Assembly: GCF_000708715.2 (NCBI RefSeq)
Contig: NZ_JENB01000003.1
Coordinates: forward strand, 1,754 to 65,753
Length of the DNA stretch: 64,000 bases
Direction: 5' to 3'
From: Pseudomonas putida W15Oct28
GTDB lineage: Bacteria > Pseudomonadota > Gammaproteobacteria > Pseudomonadales > Pseudomonadaceae
The translations under genes were made by a program, and so were the position numbers. Below the pieces are notes generated by a model that was given only the letters and a program-made list of their open reading frames with translations, had not been told where the DNA came from and did no database searches. Each line of letters opens with the position of its first letter. The first letter of the stretch is position 1. Positions 34,264 to 44,420 of this stretch are shown in pieces.

Positions 34264-35000
34264 TAGGTCGCCCTGCCACCACTGAGGTCGAACACAAAGC
34301 CGGTGGTAAAGCTGCACTCGGGCCCGGCAATCCAGCTGACCATGTTGGCGATCTCCTCGGCCTTGAGGAAGCGCCCCATGGGGATCTTGGCCTTGCTTGC
34401 GGCAATGTGCTCCGCTGTCATCTCGGCCATCAGCGGCGTCTCGACCATGGCCGGTGCCACGCAGTTGAGCAGCACACCGTCCTGCGCCAGCTCCTTGGCC
34501 GCGGCCTTGGTGAAGGCGATGACCCCGGCCTTGGCGGCCGAATACGCCGAGATGTACTGCACGCCATCCTTGCCGGCCATGGAGGCGATGTTGACGATGC
34601 GCCCGTAGCCACGTTCACGCATGTGCGGAATGGCGGTGCGGCAGCAATAGAACACACCGTTCAGGTCGATGGCGATGACCTTGTCCCAGGCCTCTGGCGG
34701 GTACTCCCACGACGCCACCACCGGGCCGTTGATGCCGGCATTGTTGACCAGGATCTCTACATGGCCCAAGCGCGCCAGCGTCTCGGCAAACGCCGCCTCC
34801 ACCGAGGCCAGCGACGACACATCGACCGCCTGGCGCAGCACCGGCTCAAAGCCGCTTTCCACGCTGTCCCAGCCGCCGACAGCGAGGTCCCAGATCACCA
34901 CTTGGGCGCCGGCGGCATGCAGGCGCTGGGCGATCGCCAGGCCGATGCCACGCATGCCACCGGTCACGATTGCGGTCTGGCCTTGCAGGTACTGGCTCAT
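34260..35000 (-). CDS. Short-chain dehydrogenase/reductase
   Basis: A 246-residue classical SDR. The cofactor motif TGGMRGIG lies at 13-20, the NNAG motif at 86-89 and the catalytic set at Ser140, Tyr153 and Lys157 (YSAAK). It oxidises or reduces a hydroxyl, probably on a sugar acid or cyclic polyol given the MFS and lactonase neighbours. Its start overlaps the MFS stop by four bases and its stop overlaps the isomerase start, so it is tightly co-translated. Confidence 0.92.
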   Translation of the reverse strand: MSQYLQGQTAIVTGGMRGIGLAIAQRLHAAGAQVVIWDLAVGGWDSVESGFEPVLRQAVDVSSLASVEAAFAETLARLGHVEILVNNAGINGPVVASWEYPPEAWDKVIAIDLNGVFYCCRTAIPHMRERGYGRIVNIASMAGKDGVQYISAYSAAKAGVIAFTKAAAKELAQDGVLLNCVAPAMVETPLMAEMTAEHIAASKAKIPMGRFLKAEEIANMVSWIAGPECSFTTGFVFDLSGGRATY

Positions 35001-36346
35001 TGTTTAGCTCCATTTTCGATAGAAGGAATTTCCGGCAAGCGACGCAGGTCGCTGACCATGAACAGGTAGCACAGCGCCCCCAGCACGGTGATCGACGACA
35101 CGAACGCCAGGGCCCAGACAAACGAGCCGGTCATCGAAACGATGATGCCGATGGTCAGGGGGGTAACGATGCCCGCCGCGTTGGCAAACAGGTTGAACAG
35201 GCCGCCACTGAGGCCCAGCAGACCTTTGGGGGCGATGTCGGACACGATCATCCAGGCCAGCGCCGACATGCCCTGGGCGAAATAGGCGATGCACAGGATG
35301 GTGATGACCAGCGCGTCGGACTCGACGTAGTTGGCCAACACGATCACCGAAGCGGTGAGCAGCCCGGCGATTACCGGCAGCTTGCGCGCCACGTTCAGCG
35401 AGTAGCCACGGCGCAGCAAGGCGTCAGACAGCCAGCCACCGACCAGCGTGCCCAGCGAAGCGGCAATGAACGGCAGCACCGCCACCCAGCCAACCTTGAG
35501 CCAGGGCATATGCCGCTCGGTCACCAGGTAGGTGGGGAACCAGGTCAGGAAGAACACGTTGGTGGAGTTGCAGGCGAACTGCCCCAGGCAGATGCCCAGC
35601 ATGTTGCGGTGCTTGAGCAGCGCCGGGATCTGCGACCAGCGGAACTGGGTGGCTTTCTGCCCGCCATCGACCACCCCGCCACCGGCGGCGATGTAGTCGA
35701 GTTCGGCCTGGTTGGCGGTGGTCGACTCGTGCGGCTCGTGGTACTTACGCCACCACACCAGGCCATAGAGGATGCCCATCAGGCCCACGGCCAGCAGCAG
35801 AAAGCGCCAGCCATAGGCATGCAGTACCCAGAACAGCAGCGGCGTCAGGAACGCCAGCCCGGTGTATTCGGCAAAGGTGTAGATGCCGGTCGCCCTGGCC
35901 CGTTCACTCTGCGGGAACCAGGTAGCCACCACCCGGCTGTTGGTAGGGAAGCACGGTGCTTCGGTCATGCCCACCAGAAAGCGCATGCCCAGCAACGACA
36001 AAAAGCCCTGCGCCAGCCCTTGCAGGCCGGTGAACAGCGACCACAACGTCAGCGCCAGCCAATAGGTGAGCTTGGTGCCCAGCCGGTCGATGAGGATGCC
36101 ACCCGGGATCTGCGCGGCGGCATAGGTCCACGAGAAGGCAGAAAAGATCACCCCCATCATCGCCGCGTTCAGGCCCAGGTCGGCACTGATGCTGGGCGCG
36201 GCAATGCCCATCACGCTGCGGTCGAGGTAGTTGATCATGGTGCCGCCTGAAATCAGCGCCAGGATCATGAAGCGGGTGCGGGTGCGTTGCTGCGCGCGGG
36301 CCGGGGTGTCAAACACCCCGAGGCTGGCGTTCTGCTCAGTGTTCAT
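34997..36346 (-). CDS. MFS carrier of the anion:cation symporter type (hexuronate/glucarate-like)
   Basis: A 449-residue, 12-helix major facilitator with the ACS-family signature MINYLDRSVMGIAAPSISADLG (about 37-58) and GMRFLVGMTEAPCFPTNSRV. Relatives import sugar acids such as glucarate, galactonate or aromatic acids. Its ATG lies 13 bases after AATAACAA, a match to the Hfq/Crc target pattern. The amidohydrolase stop is 40 bp upstream on the same strand; the SDR and isomerase follow. It is the likely uptake step of this module. Confidence 0.9.
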   Translation of the reverse strand: MNTEQNASLGVFDTPARAQQRTRTRFMILALISGGTMINYLDRSVMGIAAPSISADLGLNAAMMGVIFSAFSWTYAAAQIPGGILIDRLGTKLTYWLALTLWSLFTGLQGLAQGFLSLLGMRFLVGMTEAPCFPTNSRVVATWFPQSERARATGIYTFAEYTGLAFLTPLLFWVLHAYGWRFLLLAVGLMGILYGLVWWRKYHEPHESTTANQAELDYIAAGGGVVDGGQKATQFRWSQIPALLKHRNMLGICLGQFACNSTNVFFLTWFPTYLVTERHMPWLKVGWVAVLPFIAASLGTLVGGWLSDALLRRGYSLNVARKLPVIAGLLTASVIVLANYVESDALVITILCIAYFAQGMSALAWMIVSDIAPKGLLGLSGGLFNLFANAAGIVTPLTIGIIVSMTGSFVWALAFVSSITVLGALCYLFMVSDLRRLPEIPSIENGAKQ

Positions 36347-36359
36347 GACGGTTGCTCTC

Positions 36360-36375
36360 TTGTTATTGGAATGGC
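36360..36375 (-). promoter_or_regulatory. Candidate Hfq/Crc leader motif of the MFS gene
   Basis: On the minus strand this reads GCCATTCCAATAACAA and contains AATAACAA, fitting the AANAANAA catabolite-repression motif. It ends 13 bases before the MFS ATG. The dpkA leader at 61961-61976 matches at 15 of 16 positions with the same spacing. Confidence 0.5.
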
Positions 36376-36386
36376 AAAACCAGGTT

Positions 36387-37214
36387 CTAGACGAACCCGA
36401 ACAGACGTCGTGGGGTGTCCCACATCACCGCTTGGCGCAGCCGGGCATCCGGCATCAGACGCTCGGCCAGTTTCAGCAGCGGGCCGTAGTCCACCCGCGA
36501 GCGCTGGCGAATGAACGGCCAGTCCGAACCCCACACACAGGCGTCCGCACCGAAGGCTTCGAGCAGGGCGTGCACATAGGCACGGCTTTGCTCCAGCAAC
36601 GCATCGGCCGCCGCGAACTTCTGCATGCCAGACAGCTTGACGCTGGCACGGCCGCTGTCCGCCAGTTGCAACAACGCCTGGAAGCCCGGCTGCTGCACGC
36701 CAGCCGCCACATCCGGCCGGCCGCAATGGTCGATCAGCAAGCGTGCACGCGAGCCCTGAAGCAGGCTGCGCAGTTCAAGCAGTTGGTCTTCGCATACCTG
36801 CACCTGGGCGAACAGGTCGAGCTCGGCAAGCTTGCCGAACAACCCGTCAACGTCCTTGAGGCTGGCCACCCCGTACAGCGCGGGGTTGAAGGCGATACCG
36901 ACCACCCCTTGCGCTTGCAGCGCAGCCAGCGCATCGAGGTGGATACCCGCCTCGACCACCGCCACGCCCTTGAACCGCCCCTGCCCGGTGGCCAGGGCAT
37001 GCAGCAGGCAGCGGTTGTCGGTGTGGTAGCCGCTGTTGGGGCCCACCAGCAAGGCATGTTGCACACCGTAGGTGTCCATCACCCGGGTGAACTGTTCCTG
37101 GGTGGCGACTTCCTGGCCGGAGGGCGCATAGGGTGCGTCGGGGTGGTAAGGGAAACGGGCGGGGTCAAACAAATGGTTATGGCAATCGATCTTCGGTTCG
37201 TCAAAGATGTTCAC
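36387..37214 (-). CDS. Amidohydrolase (COG3618; lactonase type)
   Basis: A 275-residue TIM-barrel metal hydrolase. Metal or active-site markers are DCHNHLFDP (His12, His14), LIDHCGRPD (His163) and VWGSDWPF (Asp231), then WDTPRRLFGF at the C terminus. This cog includes pyrone-dicarboxylate lactonase, L-fuconolactonase, galactarolactone isomerase and sulfomuconolactonase. With an SDR, isomerase and sugar-acid carrier downstream, it most likely opens a lactone. It is the first gene of the operon, divergent from the LysR gene 146 bp away. Confidence 0.88.
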   Translation of the reverse strand: MNIFDEPKIDCHNHLFDPARFPYHPDAPYAPSGQEVATQEQFTRVMDTYGVQHALLVGPNSGYHTDNRCLLHALATGQGRFKGVAVVEAGIHLDALAALQAQGVVGIAFNPALYGVASLKDVDGLFGKLAELDLFAQVQVCEDQLLELRSLLQGSRARLLIDHCGRPDVAAGVQQPGFQALLQLADSGRASVKLSGMQKFAAADALLEQSRAYVHALLEAFGADACVWGSDWPFIRQRSRVDYGPLLKLAERLMPDARLRQAVMWDTPRRLFGFV

Positions 37215-37341
37215 GCAGCACTCCCGGCAGCGCCACTGCGCTTGCCTTCAGATCTTGTTATTGTGCGCCGCAAGGGCAATTTGGCTGGGTTCAAGATACT
37301 GCGTGGCCAGGTTTGACGCTCATACACAGATGGCAAAGACC

Positions 37342-37356
37342 ATAACCGAAGGTAAT
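37342..37356. promoter_or_regulatory. LysR-type T-N11-A box candidate
   Basis: ATAACCGAAGGTAAT is a near-palindrome with T-N11-A spacing. It is just upstream of the LysR ATG, where autoregulation would be expected, and overlaps the GAAGG ribosome-binding segment. The evidence is position and shape only. Confidence 0.35.
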
Positions 37357-37360
37357 AGAT

Positions 37361-38299
37361 ATGCTGCTTGGCAACGAAGGCGCAGACGCAAGCCCCATGG
37401 TGTTCAAGCTGCGCCACATGGAGGTGTTCCGTGCGGTGATGCTGACCGGCTCGATCAGCGCGGCGGCCAAGCTGCTGTACGTGTCGCAGCCGGCTGTCAG
37501 CAAGCTGATCCAGTACATCGAAGGGCGTTTGAGCTACCGTCTGTTCGAGCGCATCAACAACCGCCTGGTGCCCACCGCCGAGGCGCAGGTGCTGTTCCGC
37601 GAAGTCGAGCGGGTGTACCAGGCAGCGCTGGAGGTCAACGAGTGCGCCCTGTCACTGGGCGCAGGCGGCCACCGCAAGCTGCGCATCTCGTGCAGCGCTT
37701 CGCTGTCGACGGTGGTCATCCCGATCGCCCTGGCCCAGCTCAAGCGTGAGGCGCCTTCGCTGAACATCGAGTGGCAAACCTCGCTGATGGGCGAAATGCC
37801 CAACCAGATCCTGTCGAAAAAGGTCGACCTGTCGATTGCCGCCCTGCCCGTGGTACACGATCACCTGCATTCACAGCCCTTCATGCGCGGGCGCATGGTG
37901 GTGGTGATGCCACCCGATCACGCGTTGGCCGGGCATACCTCGCTGACCTTGCACCAACTGGAAGGCCATCCGCTGCTGCTGTTCAGGCCCGACATGCCGT
38001 TTGGCAAACTGCTGGCCGGGCACATCGAGCGGCACGGCGCGCAGTTGCCGTCACTGTTGTCGTTCACCAATGCCAACGAGGCTGTGGCGCTGGTCAAGCA
38101 AGGCATGGGCATCAGCGTAATCGACGAGTTCGTGGCGCAGGACAGCGGCCTGGCGGTGGTGCCGCTGGCGGACGAGATTCACTTCGACATCAGCTTTGTC
38201 TATTCGCGCTTCGAGCCGCCGTCGCATGCGGCGATGCACCTGATGCGCGTGTTGCAGGGCCAGTCGCAGAAGCTGGGCCGAGCAATTGCACCCACCTGA
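37361..38299 (+). CDS. LysR-family regulator of the lactonase-MFS-SDR operon
   Basis: A 312-residue LTTR with HTH GSISAAAKLLYVSQPAVSKLIQYIE (about 32-56) and an effector domain that includes ISCSASLSTVVIPIALAQLK. The ATG at 37361 follows GAAGG at good spacing; an internal ATG at 37397 (MVFKLRHMEVF) would also fit the family. Its divergent placement next to the amidohydrolase makes that operon the likely target. Confidence 0.9.
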   Translation: MLLGNEGADASPMVFKLRHMEVFRAVMLTGSISAAAKLLYVSQPAVSKLIQYIEGRLSYRLFERINNRLVPTAEAQVLFREVERVYQAALEVNECALSLGAGGHRKLRISCSASLSTVVIPIALAQLKREAPSLNIEWQTSLMGEMPNQILSKKVDLSIAALPVVHDHLHSQPFMRGRMVVVMPPDHALAGHTSLTLHQLEGHPLLLFRPDMPFGKLLAGHIERHGAQLPSLLSFTNANEAVALVKQGMGISVIDEFVAQDSGLAVVPLADEIHFDISFVYSRFEPPSHAAMHLMRVLQGQSQKLGRAIAPT

Positions 38300-38321
38300 T
38301 CTTGCAGGCGGGTGCACCCTC

Positions 38322-38438
38322 TTGTGGGAGCGGCCTCGTGTCGCGAAAGGGCCGCGCAGCGGCCCCAGGGTCTTCCAGTCTATTGCATCCTTGGGGCCGC
38401 TTCGCGGCCCTTTCGCGACACAAGGCCGCTCCCACAAA
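38322..38438. repeat. Paired REP-type palindrome (GCGGCCTCGTGTCGCGA class)
   Basis: Inverted copies TTGTGGGAGCGGCCTCGTGT and ACACAAGGCCGCTCCCACAA with GGGCCGCGCAGCGGCCCC stems, between the convergent LysR and siderophore receptor genes. Confidence 0.88.
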
Positions 38439-38451
38439 GACCGTGCAGGGC

Positions 38452-40857
38452 TTAAAAGCCGACTGTTGCCGAGAGCAGGTAGGTCCGCGGCGTGGAAAGG
38501 GTCAGCCCCGGTTCACTGTCATCGGAAGCCCCCGCCGAGCTCCAGTAGCGATCATCCAGCACGTTCTCGACACTGGCCCGCAAGGTAACCTCGGTCGCGT
38601 CCACGTTGAAGGCATAGCGCGCCCCCAGGTCGTAGCGTTCCCAGCCATCGATCTGCTTGCTGTTGTTCTGGTCCAGGTACTGCGAGCTGGAGTGAATGCC
38701 CCGCGCTGTCAGGGTCAGGCCATTCACCCCCGGCACGTCCCACTCGGCGCCAAGGTTGACGTTGTACTCGGGCGTGGCCGGCGCGCGGTTGCCATCAAAG
38801 GCGCCACCCACGGTATCGGTCAGCTCGCTGTCGATATACATCACCCCGCCCAGCACCCGCAGCCCTTGCACGGGTTCCCCGAACACGCTCAGCTCGATAC
38901 CGCGGTTGTCGCGCTTGCCATTGGGGCCGAACACCCACGAGGTGGCGTTGGTCTCGTAGGCCGGCTGGCGGATGCGGAAGGCACTGGCGGTAAAGGCGAC
39001 CTGGCCCAGGTCGTACTTGGCCCCCACCTCGACCTGGCGGCTGGTGAACGGCGGGAAAATCTGGTCTTCGTTGACCGAGGTCGACGGTGCGATCTTGCCC
39101 TGGCTCAGGCCCTCCATGTAGTTGGCGTACAACGACAGCTGGTCGGTGACCTTGAGCAACACGCCGCCAGAAGGCGAGACCTTTTCTTCGTCGTAGGCGG
39201 TGTCGCCTTTAACGCCGTCGCTCCAGTCATCCACCTGCACCCGTTGCCAACGCGCGCCCAGGGTCAGCAGCAGGCGGTCATCGAAAAAGCCGAGGGTGTC
39301 GGCCAGGGCCACGCCGGAGAAGCGGTTTTCGGTGTAGACCTCCGGATCGATGCGGGTGGGGGTACCAGGCGTCGGCGTCGCTACCGGGTTGTAGAGGTTG
39401 CTGGGCGCCGATGCATAGCGCGCGCCGCCGTTGGTGAAGTCCATGTAGAAGTAGCTGGCCGCCAGGTTCAGCTCGTGGCTGACGGGCCCGGTGTGGAACC
39501 AGTTCCGTACACCCGCCATGGCGGTGCGCACCGTTTCATCGCGGGTAAAGTCGCGCGGTTGCACGGTGAAGTCGCCGGCATCGTTGGTGATGGACACGTT
39601 GTGCCGCAGGAAGTCATGGTTGCTTTTGCGCGCGCCGACAGCGCCATAGGCCAGCAGCGACTCGCTGACGTCGTACTCGGCATGCAGTGCGCCAAAGGTG
39701 TCGTTGGTGCGCGCCTTGCTCCAGGCCTGGGCGTAGTTGTGACGTACATCGTTGGCGTCCGGCACTTTGGCGTTGGCACCGACCAGCACACGCTCTTGCG
39801 GCGCATCGGTGTCACGCTCTGTGTGGCCGAGGTCTGCCGACAACCGCAGGCGCTCGCCACGAAAATCCAGGCCCAGCACTGCCATTTCGCGCTCGACGCG
39901 CTGGTGGTCCCATTCGGTATCGCCCGCCTGCTTCACACCGTTGAAGCGCACGCCAAACTGCTGGCCTTCGCCAAAGCGCCGGCCAACGTCCACCGCACCG
40001 CCTGCCTGGCCAGCCGAGGCATAGCTGCCGGTGAACTCGGTGATCGGTTTGTCGCCGGCCCGCTTGGGCTGCACATTGATACCGCCGCCCACACTGCCTC
40101 GCGGCGAAATGCCGTTGATCAACTGGCTGGGGCCTTTGATGATATCGACCCGGTCGGCCATTTCCATGTCGATCGAGTAGGTCGGCAAGATGCCGTACAG
40201 GCCGTTGTACGCCACGTCACTGTTGAACAGGCTGAAGCCGCGAATGGTGAACTGCTCGAAACGCCCACCCGCCGGGTTGGTCGCACGCACCGAGGGGTCG
40301 GTGGCGATAAGTTCGCCCAAGGTTCGCGCTTGCTGGTTCTTCACCAGTTCGCTGGTGTAGCTGGTGATGCTGAACGGGGTTTCCATGAAATCGCGCGCTC
40401 CAAGCAGGCCCTGTGCCCCCTCGCGCGCCACCTGGCCACCGGCGTAAGGCTGTGCATCACCACCCGCCGCCAGGCCGCCGACAATGCTGGTCGGGGCAAT
40501 TTCCAGCGCCCCCCCCGCCTGTGGCGCCGGCACCAGGGTGAAAGCGCCCTCACCCACCGGCAGCAACTGCAGGCCGCTGCCACGCAGCAGCTGGAGGAAG
40601 CCTTCTTCGACACTGTAGTTACCCGACAGGCCGCTACTCTGGCGGCCCTGGACCAGTGCCGGGTCCAGCGAAAGGCTGACGCCAGCCTGGTCGGCAAACC
40701 GGGTGAGCGCGGCGCCCAGGCTGGCGGCTGGCACCTGATAGGCTCGCCGCGCCGCCTCATCGGCCCAGGCGGGCGCACACAACAACAGGCTCATGGCGAA
40801 CAACGGACGCACTGCGCGCACCAGTGGGCGCAGGCGGCAAGACATTACTGCAGGCAT
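38452..40857 (-). CDS. TonB-dependent siderophore receptor with signalling domain
   Basis: An 801-residue outer-membrane receptor. It has a signal peptide (about 1-32, ending APAWA), an STN signalling domain (about 38-105, YQVPAASLGAALTRFADQAG), a plug (about 140-260, with TIRGFSLFNSDVAYNGLYG and IKGPSQLINGISPRGSVGGG) and a 22-strand barrel ending in Phe. The STN domain and the FecR-FecI genes just upstream show a surface-signalling system: ligand binding activates FecI, which transcribes the receptor. Ferric hydroxamate or pyoverdine-like ligands are typical, but the siderophore cannot be named. Its Shine-Dalgarno lies in a hairpin (40868-40918). Confidence 0.93.
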   Translation of the reverse strand: MPAVMSCRLRPLVRAVRPLFAMSLLLCAPAWADEAARRAYQVPAASLGAALTRFADQAGVSLSLDPALVQGRQSSGLSGNYSVEEGFLQLLRGSGLQLLPVGEGAFTLVPAPQAGGALEIAPTSIVGGLAAGGDAQPYAGGQVAREGAQGLLGARDFMETPFSITSYTSELVKNQQARTLGELIATDPSVRATNPAGGRFEQFTIRGFSLFNSDVAYNGLYGILPTYSIDMEMADRVDIIKGPSQLINGISPRGSVGGGINVQPKRAGDKPITEFTGSYASAGQAGGAVDVGRRFGEGQQFGVRFNGVKQAGDTEWDHQRVEREMAVLGLDFRGERLRLSADLGHTERDTDAPQERVLVGANAKVPDANDVRHNYAQAWSKARTNDTFGALHAEYDVSESLLAYGAVGARKSNHDFLRHNVSITNDAGDFTVQPRDFTRDETVRTAMAGVRNWFHTGPVSHELNLAASYFYMDFTNGGARYASAPSNLYNPVATPTPGTPTRIDPEVYTENRFSGVALADTLGFFDDRLLLTLGARWQRVQVDDWSDGVKGDTAYDEEKVSPSGGVLLKVTDQLSLYANYMEGLSQGKIAPSTSVNEDQIFPPFTSRQVEVGAKYDLGQVAFTASAFRIRQPAYETNATSWVFGPNGKRDNRGIELSVFGEPVQGLRVLGGVMYIDSELTDTVGGAFDGNRAPATPEYNVNLGAEWDVPGVNGLTLTARGIHSSSQYLDQNNSKQIDGWERYDLGARYAFNVDATEVTLRASVENVLDDRYWSSAGASDDSEPGLTLSTPRTYLLSATVGF

Positions 40858-40867
40858 TGAACAAGGC

Positions 40868-40918
40868 TCCCCTTTAGTTTCTTCTACCGGTAATGACCGG
40901 TGAGTGAAAAAAAGGGGA
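40868..40918 (-). promoter_or_regulatory. Intercistronic hairpin covering the receptor Shine-Dalgarno
   Basis: The 66-bp gap between the FecR stop and the receptor ATG folds on itself. Outer arms 40868-40881 and 40906-40918 pair as TCCCCTTT..TTTC with GAAA..AAAGGGGA, with a small internal loop. An inner ACCGGT-AATGA-ACCGGT-type stem lies at 40886-40901. In the minus-strand mRNA the GGGGAG that precedes the ATG by nine bases is in the outer stem. There is no downstream U-run, so it is not a classical terminator. Confidence 0.55.
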
Positions 40919-40923
40919 CAGCC

Positions 40924-41883
40924 TCATGCACGATTTTCTCGCGCGGCCAGGCTGACCCAGTAACGCGTGCGCGTCTGCACCTGCAACGGCAGGCTGGCGG
41001 CCAGCAGGGCCAGCACCCGGTCGGTATCGTCCAGGCGGAAAGTGCCGGTCACCCGCAGGCGTTCCAGCTCCGGCGCCCAGCGCAGCACACCGGGGCGATA
41101 TCTTCGCAGCTCATGCAACAGCTCGCCCAAGGGGCGGTCATCCAGGCGCAGCACGCCTTCGCGCCAACCCAACAGCCATTCGTCCAGGGCTGTGGCCGGG
41201 CCGACGCCAGCCACCTGCAAGCTGGCCTGCTGCCCGGCCTGCAGCACACGGGCCGGGCCATGCAGTGGCTGCAGGCTGGCCAGCCCCTTGACGACCGAAA
41301 CCCGGCAGGCCTGATCGACCAGGCGCAAGCACACTTCACCCGCATTGAAATCGCCAGCGCTGAGCGCAACCTGGCCGTAAGGCACCTGCACGGCCAGGCT
41401 CAGGCTATCGGGTACCCTGATCGCCACTTCGCCGCGCAGCAGCGTCAGCCGCCGCGCGCCCAGGTCGATGTCCACCGCACTGTCAGTGTTCAGCTGCACA
41501 AATGTGCCATCGCTCAGCAGCACCTGCCGGCGCTCCCCTACCGCGGTGCGCATGTCGGCCGTCCAGGCCTCCAGCGGCAATTCCCGGCTTGCCAGCCAGG
41601 CGGCCGGCAGCAGTGCCGCCACACCCAGGGCTTGCTTGAGCAGCGCGCGACGGCCGGCGTCCGGGCGGTCCAGCGTGGCCATGGCCAACGCCCCGGGTAA
41701 CCGGGAAAAACGCTCGCGCAGCAAGGATGCCTTTTGCCAGGCGTCTTCGTGCAGGCTGCTGCTGGCCCGCCATTGCGCCAGGCGCAACAAGTCCGTCTCG
41801 CTGACGTTGCCGGAATCCAGCAGCGCCAGCCAACGGGCGGCAGCACGCACCGCTTCGCGGGTTTCGGGGGAGTGGGTGGTCAT
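40924..41883 (-). CDS. FecR-family anti-sigma/signal transducer
   Basis: A 319-residue protein: an N-terminal DUF4880-like part (about 8-50, RLAQWRASSSLHEDAWQKA), one membrane helix (about 78-98) preceded by an Arg-Arg pair, and a periplasmic FecR domain (about 110-200, LLSDGTFVQLNTDSAVDIDL). It should hold or activate the FecI sigma encoded just upstream in response to the receptor. Its ATG overlaps the FecI stop (ATGA), which fixes the start at 41883, not the longer frame. Confidence 0.92.
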   Translation of the reverse strand: MTTHSPETREAVRAAARWLALLDSGNVSETDLLRLAQWRASSSLHEDAWQKASLLRERFSRLPGALAMATLDRPDAGRRALLKQALGVAALLPAAWLASRELPLEAWTADMRTAVGERRQVLLSDGTFVQLNTDSAVDIDLGARRLTLLRGEVAIRVPDSLSLAVQVPYGQVALSAGDFNAGEVCLRLVDQACRVSVVKGLASLQPLHGPARVLQAGQQASLQVAGVGPATALDEWLLGWREGVLRLDDRPLGELLHELRRYRPGVLRWAPELERLRVTGTFRLDDTDRVLALLAASLPLQVQTRTRYWVSLAARENRA

Positions 41884-42392
41884 TGCAACTCGGCCAGCAG
41901 GCAATGTTCGTAAGCCTGCGCCATGTAGCGTTTGACGGAGCGTTCGCAAACGCCCAGGCGTTTGCCGATTTCGGCGTAACCCAAGCCTTCGAGCTGGCTC
42001 CAGAGAAAGGCCTTGCGCACCGGCGCCTTCAGGCCATCGAGCAACTCATCCAGGGCTTGCAGGGTTTCCAGCAACACCCAGCGCTGCTCTGGCGAGGGCA
42101 CGTGCTGCTCGGGCAACTGTGCCAGGGCATCCAGGTAGGCCTGCTCCAGGCTGCGCCGCTGGTAGAAGTTGCTCAACAGCCGCTTGCCCACGGTCAGCAG
42201 GTAGGCGCGTGGCTCGCGAATGTCTGCCAATGGCTGGGCACTGGTGAGTAACCGCAGGAAGGTATCCTGGCTGAGGTCGGCGGCATCCCAGGCATTGCCC
42301 AGGCGCCGGCTTAGCCAGGTTTCAAGCCAGCTGCGATGCTCCCGGTACAGGGCAGGCAGGCTAGGCTGCGGTGGCGGCGCGGCGTCGATCAT
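41880..42392 (-). CDS. FecI-type ECF sigma factor (iron uptake)
   Basis: A 170-residue ECF sigma. Region 2 (about 12-80) reads LPALYREHRSWLETWLSRRLG and AADLSQDTFLRLL. Region 4 (about 112-165) reads LDGLKAPVRKAFLWSQLEGLGYAEIGKRLGVCERSVKRYM. It directs transcription of the downstream receptor operon when the receptor is occupied. A 27-bp AT-rich palindrome upstream looks like a Fur box, so iron should repress it. It overlaps fecR by four bases. Confidence 0.93.
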   Translation of the reverse strand: MIDAAPPPQPSLPALYREHRSWLETWLSRRLGNAWDAADLSQDTFLRLLTSAQPLADIREPRAYLLTVGKRLLSNFYQRRSLEQAYLDALAQLPEQHVPSPEQRWVLLETLQALDELLDGLKAPVRKAFLWSQLEGLGYAEIGKRLGVCERSVKRYMAQAYEHCLLAELQ

Positions 42393-42411
42393 GGGGATGG
42401 CCCTGCGGCGG

Positions 42412-42438
42412 CGTAAATAGGATTAATTCTAATTTACG
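42412..42438 (-). promoter_or_regulatory. Fur-box-like palindrome upstream of fecI
   Basis: Perfect 7-bp arms CGTAAAT and ATTTACG surround a 13-base AT-rich centre about 20 bp before the FecI ATG. Its base composition and position before an iron-responsive sigma gene suggest Fur binding. The match to the 19-bp Fur consensus is only partial. Confidence 0.5.
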
Positions 42439-42470
42439 TTGCGCCGCAGCACCAAGCGGTTTGTTACCGG

Positions 42471-44108
<1,638 letters not shown>

Positions 44109-44218
44109 GCAAAAACCTCGAGTTCAACAGATGTTGGTGTTGGAACGTGCAGTGTACTGAGAGTTGCAAGGGTGTGCGATGGCCGGTATCAAAGAAAACC
44201 ACAGCCCACGCGCCCCTC

Positions 44219-44350
44219 TTGTGGGAGCGGCCTTGCGTCGCGAAAGGCCGCAAAGCGGCCCCTTCAATCTAAGTTTTGCCTACAAAAGCGGGGGCCGCTG
44301 CGCAGCCCTTTCCGACCGGTCCGGCGCCCCGGCAAGGCCGCTCCCACAAA
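44219..44350. repeat. Hybrid paired REP with GACCGGTCCGGCGCCCCGG arm
   Basis: The left copy is the ordinary TGTGGGAGCGGCCTTGCGTC type. The right copy is a variant in which CCGACCGGTCCGGCGCCCCG replaces the usual TCGCGACACAAG part before GCAAGGCCGCTCCCACAA. The same variant is at 47817-47948. It fills most of the 312-bp gap between pgm and the DUF1345 gene. Confidence 0.85.
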
Positions 44351-44420
44351 GAACGTGTGAACCCGTACTCAGGCCGGAACGGTCTAGAGTTGTAGCCACA
44401 CCCACAGTAAATGAGGCCCC

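Noticed and set aside
37771..40860. 1029-codon plus-strand open frame opposite the TonB receptor
   Set aside because: Low-complexity His/Arg/Gly-rich translation that runs through a REP pair; antisense shadow of the receptor.
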